Positions 6,660 to 11,340 of a stretch of DNA of 11,340 nucleotides are shown piece by piece. The number at the start of each line of letters is the position of its first letter. Within the stretch, counting starts at the first letter, position 1. Source of the stretch: a bacterium (lineage in GTDB: Bacteria; Fidelibacterota; Marinisomatia; Marinisomatales; JAHJCW01). The translations under genes and the position numbers were made by a program. The stretch covers positions 1 through 11,340 of the forward strand of contig JAHJCW010000137.1 in the NCBI GenBank assembly GCA_018812885.1, given 5' to 3'. Below the pieces are notes generated by a model. The model ran no database searches, was not told the origin of the DNA, and was given only the letters and a program-made list of their open reading frames with translations.

Positions 6660-7068
6660 TATAATGGTGATCAATATATTGTTGGAGTAATATCGCAGCT
6701 GCTTTTTGATCTATTAACCCTTTATTTTTATGAGTTTTTCTTTGCTGCTCGATAAGGGATCTTTTAGCGGAAACTGATGTCAAACGCTCATCTTGCAGTG
6801 CAACTTTTATTCCAGTTTTTATCAACTCGTCCGCAAATTTTTGAACGTGTTTGGTTTGTGCGGTTTCATGTCCCTTTAATCCAATTGGTAACCCGACGAC
6901 AACTAAAACAACATCATATTCCTTAACAATTTCCAAGATTGCATCTATTGCTTCTTGACTATTATTAACTATAACAGTTTTTAGTGGAAAGGCAATTATG
7001 GGAATCGGGTCGGATAAGGCTAACCCAATCCGCCTGTCACCATGATCGACACCAAGCAGTCTCCCCAC
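6652..7068 (-). CDS. ruvX: Putative Holliday junction resolvase / pre-16S rRNA nuclease RuvX (YqgF)
   Basis: A 138-residue RNase H-fold nuclease of the YqgF family, linked to 16S rRNA 5' end maturation and proposed to resolve Holliday junctions. The acidic residues are in place: D8 in GVDHGDRRIGLALSD, E94 in LQDERLTSVSA and D120 in LIDQKAAAILLQQYID. The VVGLPIGLKG loop (57-66) is also typical. Translation begins at GTG (7066-7068). An in-frame TAA stands directly before it, and the first motif starts at residue 6, so no other start is possible. Fourteen bases separate it from the HU-like gene; no Shine-Dalgarno is apparent. It overlaps lnt by 8 bases (ATGGATAG). Length is normal for the family. 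Confidence 0.95.
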   Translation of the reverse strand: MGRLLGVDHGDRRIGLALSDPIPIIAFPLKTVIVNNSQEAIDAILEIVKEYDVVLVVVGLPIGLKGHETAQTKHVQKFADELIKTGIKVALQDERLTSVSAKRSLIEQQRKTHKNKGLIDQKAAAILLQQYIDHHYNG

Positions 7069-7082
7069 TTAATTTCTAAATA

Positions 7083-7391
7083 TTAGATAGGTTGCTTGAA
7101 CTGTTGCTTTAAAATTTTACCGGGCTTGAAGTGTGATTTTTTGTGCGCAGGTACATATACTTCTTCATTTGTACGAGGGTTACGTGCACGTGGTTTAGCT
7201 TTAGTTGGTTTTATTTCAAACACGCCAAAATTACGTACTTCAATGCGAATATTGTCGTAGCTTTTGCTCATCATATCTCTTAGGGCATCAAATATCTCAT
7301 TAACGTATGGTGCGGTTTGATCATAAGACGACTTTGTTTGATTTGCAACGCGTTTAACAATATCCTTTTTTGTGTATGTTCTTGTATTCAT
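7083..7391 (-). CDS. HU/IHF-family DNA-binding protein
   Basis: A 102-residue nucleoid protein. The helical N-terminus (about 7-44) forms the dimer body. The FGVFEIKPTKAKPRARNP strand and arm follow, with P72 at the arm tip as the likely intercalating proline, then RTNEEVYVPAHK and the FKPGKILK signature (88-95). HU and IHF proteins bend DNA as dimers in replication, recombination and chromosome packing. ARNP in place of the usual GRNP is a small variation. Whether it acts as non-specific HU or site-specific IHF cannot be told. Its ATG shares one base with the rel stop (TAATG), but it also has its own GAAAGGA ten bases upstream. That fits a need for more HU than Rel from a common message. Confidence 0.95.
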   Translation of the reverse strand: MNTRTYTKKDIVKRVANQTKSSYDQTAPYVNEIFDALRDMMSKSYDNIRIEVRNFGVFEIKPTKAKPRARNPRTNEEVYVPAHKKSHFKPGKILKQQFKQPI

Positions 7392-7393
7392 TA
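7389..7393 (-). promoter_or_regulatory. TAATG stop/start overlap, rel to HU gene
   Basis: The rel TAA (7391-7393) and the HU ATG (7389-7391) share one base. Such overlaps usually allow terminating ribosomes to restart on the next gene. The same arrangement is found between dnaB and rel. Confidence 0.75.
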
Positions 7394-9586
7394 TTTATCG
7401 GTCCTTTCTACGAAATCAATTTCCTTGATTGCAATTAATTTTTTCATCATGCGATCAAGTTGTATTACATTATTTACTTTAACAATAAAATAAGCTGTTG
7501 AAAAATTATCCATTACCTTTAAATCCACACTTGAAATGTTAATATTTAACGATGAAATACATTCACTTATCTTTTTTAAAATTCCCGGTGAATCTTGGCT
7601 AATTACTTTAATTCTTGCACTAAATAATTCTTTTTTTGAGACATCCCATTCAACTGGCATCAACCGGTCAGATTCTTCATTAAGAATAGGAAGACTGCTA
7701 CAATTTGTTCTATGAACAGTTAAACCCCTTCCTCGTGTTATAAAACCTACCATTTCATCGCCGGGGATTGGATTACAACACTTACCAAAAGAAACCATCA
7801 AATCCTTAATTCCTTGTAATTTTATTCCTTTAGATGATGAACGAGCAAAATCGATGAATCGTGCTTGATCTTCTTCCTCGTCTTCTTCTAAACTGATTTT
7901 TTCTTTAGGTTTTAATTTTTTAAATATATCACGGACTAAAATCGTGCCATTGCCAATTGATTCATATAATTGATCTAATGAGTCCAGACCAAATTTTGCA
8001 AAGGATTCTTTAATCTCTTCAAGATCATTCTTTCTTTTTAATCGGCGTAGAGTTTTTTCTAAAATATCTTTGCCGATTTTAATCCCGGTTTCACTATGGA
8101 TTGCTCGCAAATGTCGATTGATAAAGTTTCTGGCTTTGGAAGTAACAACTAACTTTAACCAACCATAGCTAGGTTCTTGTGTTGCACTAGTAATAATCTC
8201 CACTATGTCGCCGTTTTTGAGTTTGGTATTAAGCGGAAAAATTTTATGATTAATTTTACAACCTAAACAATGTAAACCAACCTCCGAGTGTATTTGAAAT
8301 GCAAAATCTATCGGTGTTGCATTAACTGGAAGTTTTTCTAAATCACCCTTCGGTGTAAAAACGAAAATCTCATCATCAAACATATCAATTTTTAAAAGGT
8401 TCATAAACTCGGCTGGATCCGATGACTCATCTTTTAAAATATTAACTAATTCGCGTAACCACTTGACATTACTATCAAGATCGGGAGCCATTGCATGTTC
8501 TTCCTTATATCGCCAATGTGCGGCGACACCGATTTCTGCGGTTTGTTCCATTTCCCTTGTGCGGATTTGAATTTCCGTCAATTGACCTTTTGAATCAATG
8601 ATTGTAGTATGAATTGATTGATAACCATTTGATTTAGGTGTAGCAATCATATCTTTAAAACGATCTTGGATAGGGGAATATATCTGATGAATTATTCCCA
8701 AAGCCAAATAACATTCTTCCACCTTATCAACAATAATTCTAATCGCATATATATCAAATATTTCCTCGAATGATTTTCCTCGTCTTTCCATCTTGCCAAA
8801 AATTGAAGAGTGTGATTTAACTCGCCCATAAATGTTAGCATCAATATTGTATTTATTTAATTCCCTCTTTACCGGTAAGATGACATTTTGTATAATTTTA
8901 TCACGTTCTTTTTTGGATGCTTTTAGCTTTTTTTCAATCTCATGATGTTCAGTTTTATGTATTGTTTTTAATACTAAATCTTCCAATTCCCACTTTACCG
9001 CAGCCATACCTAATCTATGAGCTAATGGTATATATATTTCTTTTGTCTCTTCAGCTATTCTAATTTGTTTTTCTTCAGGTAAAAAATTGATGGTGCGCAT
9101 ATTGTGCAAACGATCAGCAAATTTTATAATTATTACGCGTAGATCCTTGGCAACTGATAATAATAATTTCATAAAATTTCCAGCTTGTTTGGCTTGTTTA
9201 CCTGAAAATTGTATTCCACCCAATTTTGATACACCATCTACTAGTTCAGCTATATCTTTACCAAATCGCTGTTCTAAATCTTGGAGTGTAACGTCAGTAT
9301 CTTCAATAATATCGTGCAATAAACCTGCAATAATGGTACTATGATCCATCCCCCACATTGCTAAAATTTGCCCGACTGCTAAACAATGTTCAAAATAGGG
9401 CTTACCAGAACTTCGTTTTTGCCCTTCATGACGATGCTTCGCAAAATCATACGCAGTCCATACTTTTGTTTTTACCGATTCTCGATCGCCATTTACAGGT
9501 AAAGTCATTTTTTCAAATAAAGACACAAACGGCTTCGGATATTCACCACTAAACTGGGGCATAAACTTTGAAAGAGGACTCTGCAT
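7391..9586 (-). CDS. rel: Bifunctional (p)ppGpp synthetase/hydrolase, RelA/SpoT family
   Basis: A full-length 731-residue long RSH enzyme that makes and degrades the alarmone (p)ppGpp, setting growth to nutrient supply. The hydrolase domain (about 45-200) keeps its metal-binding set: H67 in FEHCLAV, H91-D92 in GLLHDIIEDTD and D158 in ADRLHNMRT, so it should hydrolyse, unlike E. coli RelA. The synthetase domain (about 230-360) has YGRVKS (253-258), the RFKD motif (309-312) typical of bifunctional Rel/SpoT instead of the EXDD of RelA, GYQSIHTT, and E338 in EIQIRT. TGS (about 405-467) follows, then a helical region with an acidic run (LEEDEEEDQ, 566-574), the conserved-cysteine region (C603, C604, C629) and a C-terminal ACT domain (about 657-731). 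TGS and ACT sense stalled ribosomes. It joins dnaB upstream and the HU gene downstream by TAATG overlaps. Confidence 0.96.
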   Translation of the reverse strand: MQSPLSKFMPQFSGEYPKPFVSLFEKMTLPVNGDRESVKTKVWTAYDFAKHRHEGQKRSSGKPYFEHCLAVGQILAMWGMDHSTIIAGLLHDIIEDTDVTLQDLEQRFGKDIAELVDGVSKLGGIQFSGKQAKQAGNFMKLLLSVAKDLRVIIIKFADRLHNMRTINFLPEEKQIRIAEETKEIYIPLAHRLGMAAVKWELEDLVLKTIHKTEHHEIEKKLKASKKERDKIIQNVILPVKRELNKYNIDANIYGRVKSHSSIFGKMERRGKSFEEIFDIYAIRIIVDKVEECYLALGIIHQIYSPIQDRFKDMIATPKSNGYQSIHTTIIDSKGQLTEIQIRTREMEQTAEIGVAAHWRYKEEHAMAPDLDSNVKWLRELVNILKDESSDPAEFMNLLKIDMFDDEIFVFTPKGDLEKLPVNATPIDFAFQIHSEVGLHCLGCKINHKIFPLNTKLKNGDIVEIITSATQEPSYGWLKLVVTSKARNFINRHLRAIHSETGIKIGKDILEKTLRRLKRKNDLEEIKESFAKFGLDSLDQLYESIGNGTILVRDIFKKLKPKEKISLEEDEEEDQARFIDFARSSSKGIKLQGIKDLMVSFGKCCNPIPGDEMVGFITRGRGLTVHRTNCSSLPILNEESDRLMPVEWDVSKKELFSARIKVISQDSPGILKKISECISSLNINISSVDLKVMDNFSTAYFIVKVNNVIQLDRMMKKLIAIKEIDFVERTDK
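7402..7408 (-). promoter_or_regulatory. Shine-Dalgarno-like site of the HU-family gene within the rel 3' end
   Basis: GAAAGGA on the minus strand, ten bases before the ATG at 7391 and inside the last codons of rel. It could allow ribosome entry independent of rel translation. This is better than the sites before dnaB, truA or lnt. Confidence 0.5.
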
Positions 9587-9588
9587 TA
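9584..9588 (-). promoter_or_regulatory. TAATG stop/start overlap, dnaB to rel
   Basis: The dnaB TAA (9586-9588) and the rel ATG (9584-9586) share one base. A GGAG lies about 11 to 12 bases before the rel ATG, inside dnaB, at the edge of useful spacing. Rel synthesis is therefore probably tied to translation of dnaB. Confidence 0.75.
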
Positions 9589-10968
9589 GAATGGTGTCTC
9601 CGATGGATTTTCTCTACCTGAATAATTTTCAAATTTTGCATATTCTTTAATAAAAACTACTCTTTTATCTCCTATTGGACCATTGCGTTGTTTTGCAACT
9701 AAAATTTCTGCAGTTCCTTTCGTTGGTAGTCCATCATTATATTCCTCAATACCGTACGTCTCGGGTCTATATAAAAACATTACGACATCTGCATCCTGTT
9801 CAATTGCTCCGCTTTCTCTCAGATCAGATAATATTGGTTTCTTTTCCCCACTTCTTTGTTCAACAGCTCTTGAGAGTTGTGATAATGCAATAACTGGTAT
9901 ATTTAATTCTTTTGCTAATGCTTTTAATGAACGAGTTATTACCGAAATCTCCTGTTGCCTATTTTCAACATTCCTAGGTCCCTGCATTAGTTGTAAATAA
10001 TCAACAATAATTAAATCAATATTATGCTCTGCCATTAAACGACGTGCTTTTGAGCGAACTTCTAACACTGTAATGGCAGGACTGTCATCGATATAAATTG
10101 GGGCTTCGGCTAATGTTCCCACATGTATGCTCAAATTTTTCCATTGTTTTTGAGGTAAATTACCAGTCCTGACATGATGACTGTTTACACGGGCTTCAGC
10201 GCAAAGCATTCGCATAGCCAATTCCTGATTTGCCATTTCCAAGCTAAAAATTCCCACTCCATGGTTATTATCAACTGCCGCATTTCGCGCAATTGTTAAG
10301 GCGAGAGCTGTTTTCCCCATAGATGGACGACCGGCAATAACAATCAATTCACCCGGATGGAATCCAGCAGTTAAACTATCAAGGTCAACTAACCCGGATG
10401 GAACTCCGGTAATCATTCCTCCCTTAGCACTTTTTTTATCAAGAGCTTCAAAAGATTCATGTAAGATTGGATCTAAATGTACAAAACCACCCTTAAGACG
10501 TTTTTGAGTAATATTAAATATTGCTCGTTCTGCCGAATCCAGTATATCATCAACGCCCTCCCGATCGTCATAGGCTTTGCTAGCTAATTCATGAGATAAT
10601 AATATCAATTGTCTTAATAAAGCTTTCTCCAAGACAATCTTAGCATAGCTTTCTACGTTGGCAGTTGTAGGTACGGCTTCCACCAGTCCAGTTATATAAT
10701 ATGCTCCACCTACGCTTTCTAATTCTTTGCTTTTCTTGAGCTTATCAACAACAGAAATGGTATCAATTGGTTCGCTATCATTGAACAACCCAATCATCGT
10801 GGAAAATATTTTACTATGAGCATCTTTGTAAAAATGCTCCGGGCTAAGCCATTGCAGCGCTTTAGCGACCGCTTCCTTATTTGTTAGCATTGAACCCAAT
10901 ACGGCTTGCTCACCCTCAAGTGATTGCGGCTGAACATTTAAAGTACTTAAATCTTTCTTATTTACCAT
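9586..10968 (-). CDS. dnaB: Replicative DNA helicase DnaB
   Basis: A 460-residue hexameric helicase that unwinds DNA at the replication fork and works with primase. The N-terminal domain (about 12-115) begins at PQSLEGEQAVLGSML; a linker leads to the RecA-like ATPase domain (about 185-450). Walker A is GRPSMGKT (213-220), the catalytic glutamate is E244 in FSLEM, Walker B is LIIVDYLQLM (319-328), motif H4 is ALSQLSRAVEQR (361-372), and the arginine finger region is KQRNGPIG (426-433). Length is normal, and no intein interrupts the ATPase motifs, a site where inteins are common. The ATG at 10968 lies five bases after the uracil-DNA glycosylase stop and lacks a clear Shine-Dalgarno. No primase, DnaC or DciA-type loader is visible in the window. 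Confidence 0.97.
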   Translation of the reverse strand: MVNKKDLSTLNVQPQSLEGEQAVLGSMLTNKEAVAKALQWLSPEHFYKDAHSKIFSTMIGLFNDSEPIDTISVVDKLKKSKELESVGGAYYITGLVEAVPTTANVESYAKIVLEKALLRQLILLSHELASKAYDDREGVDDILDSAERAIFNITQKRLKGGFVHLDPILHESFEALDKKSAKGGMITGVPSGLVDLDSLTAGFHPGELIVIAGRPSMGKTALALTIARNAAVDNNHGVGIFSLEMANQELAMRMLCAEARVNSHHVRTGNLPQKQWKNLSIHVGTLAEAPIYIDDSPAITVLEVRSKARRLMAEHNIDLIIVDYLQLMQGPRNVENRQQEISVITRSLKALAKELNIPVIALSQLSRAVEQRSGEKKPILSDLRESGAIEQDADVVMFLYRPETYGIEEYNDGLPTKGTAEILVAKQRNGPIGDKRVVFIKEYAKFENYSGRENPSETPF

Positions 10969-10973
10969 TTCGG

Positions 10974-11340
10974 TTAATTATCTAAAATAGATTTTATCCA
11001 TTTAAAATCTTCCCAAGTTGCAGGTTTGAAATTCGAATTTCTTAATAATGCTGCAGGATGATATGTTACAATCAATGGTGTACCAAAATAATCGTGCAAC
11101 TTACCACGCATATCTTTGAGCGGTTGTTCAACTTTCAATAATGTCGTACCAGCAACACGACCTAATGCCACGATCAACTTAGGGCGCATTATCTCTATTT
11201 GTTTTAATAGGTAGGGCTCACATTGTTCTACTTCCGAAGCTAGCGGATCGCGATTATTAGGTGGACGACATTTTAAAACATTACATATATAAACATCTTT
11301 TAAACGACTCCGGTTAATTGCTTCTAATATTTTATCGAGC
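10974..11340 (-). CDS. Uracil-DNA glycosylase, family 4 ([4Fe-4S]) (5' end cut by window edge)
   Basis: The frame is open from the right edge to a TAA at 10974-10976, about 122 codons, so this is the C-terminal part of a longer protein; the apparent ATG at 11189 is internal. It removes uracil from DNA after cytosine deamination, starting base excision repair. Diagnostic family 4 features are the cysteine in VLKCRPPNNRDP, the second cysteine about 16 residues later in EQCEPYLL, which bind the iron-sulfur cluster, RPKLIVALGRVA, and the second active-site motif TYHPAALLRN. The first active-site motif (GEAPG) and the other two cluster cysteines lie beyond the window. Family 5 enzymes differ in the KCRPP region. 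Similar sequences are often annotated as phage SPO1 DNA polymerase-related. The gap to dnaB is five bases, so it is probably in the same transcript. Confidence 0.92.
   Translation of the reverse strand, partial: LDKILEAINRSRLKDVYICNVLKCRPPNNRDPLASEVEQCEPYLLKQIEIMRPKLIVALGRVAGTTLLKVEQPLKDMRGKLHDYFGTPLIVTYHPAALLRNSNFKPATWEDFKWIKSILDN

Noticed and set aside
6660..6674. TTG start for lnt at 6674, and likewise TTG starts at 4567 (ecfT) and 3116 (htrA)
   Set aside because: In each case an in-frame ATG a few codons later gives a normal N-terminus and a short overlap or gap with the upstream gene, and no better ribosome binding site supports the TTG.
9087..10000. Plus-strand open frames at 9087-9344, 9358-9552, 9675-9893 and 9683-10000
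   Set aside because: They are opposite rel and dnaB, whose protein motifs are complete in the minus-strand frame. The last two also overlap each other in different frames.
1..11340. CRISPR array, tRNA or rRNA gene, insertion sequence, prophage or toxin-antitoxin pair
   Set aside because: No spaced direct repeats, cloverleaf-like sequence, transposase, integrase or small paired ORFs were seen. Nearly all bases belong to recognisable chromosomal genes on one strand.

Overview
The window is an AT-rich (roughly one third G+C by eye) bacterial chromosome segment. All fourteen genes lie on the minus strand, almost without gaps: the longest non-coding stretch is 48 bases (241-288). An apolipoprotein N-acyltransferase (Lnt), a signal-peptide HtrA-type protease and a TatA subunit point to a two-membrane (Gram-negative) cell. 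The compact one-TM phosphatidylserine decarboxylase, the DUF4321 and DUF5683-like small proteins, the low G+C and the weak or absent Shine-Dalgarno sequences at most starts suggest the Bacteroidota/Chlorobiota/Ignavibacteriota group. Ignavibacteria is my best guess, but it is inferred from gene content and not proven.

In transcription order (right to left), the first block is genome maintenance and growth control: the C-terminal part of a family 4 uracil-DNA glycosylase (10974-11340, cut by the right edge), replicative helicase dnaB (9586-10968), a bifunctional RelA/SpoT-type (p)ppGpp synthetase/hydrolase (7391-9586), an HU/IHF-family protein (7083-7391) and the RuvX/YqgF nuclease (6652-7068). 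dnaB-rel and rel-HU are each joined by a TAATG stop/start overlap.

The second block is envelope and tRNA related: lnt (5160-6659), an exported or membrane protein resembling DUF5683 (4543-5181), a lone EcfT/CbiQ-like membrane protein (3815-4537), truA (3097-3828) and an HtrA/Deg-type periplasmic serine protease (1992-3104).

The third block is membrane lipid synthesis and export: psd (1339-1986) and pssA (579-1349), which together convert CDP-diacylglycerol and serine to phosphatidylethanolamine, then a small DUF4321-like membrane protein (289-576) and the start of tatA (1-240, cut by the left edge).

The spacing suggests one long polycistronic unit, or a few with internal promoters I cannot see. 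The content is mostly housekeeping. I found no mobile element, CRISPR array, RNA gene, toxin-antitoxin pair or recognisable new defence system. The observations most worth a second look are the orphan EcfT next to truA with an altered first Ala-Arg-Gly motif, the dnaB-rel-HU translational coupling, and two uncharacterised small envelope proteins. Several starts are chosen differently from the longest reading frame: the longest frames of lnt, ecfT and htrA begin at TTG, and that of the DUF5683-like gene at an earlier ATG, whereas an internal ATG gives a better start.
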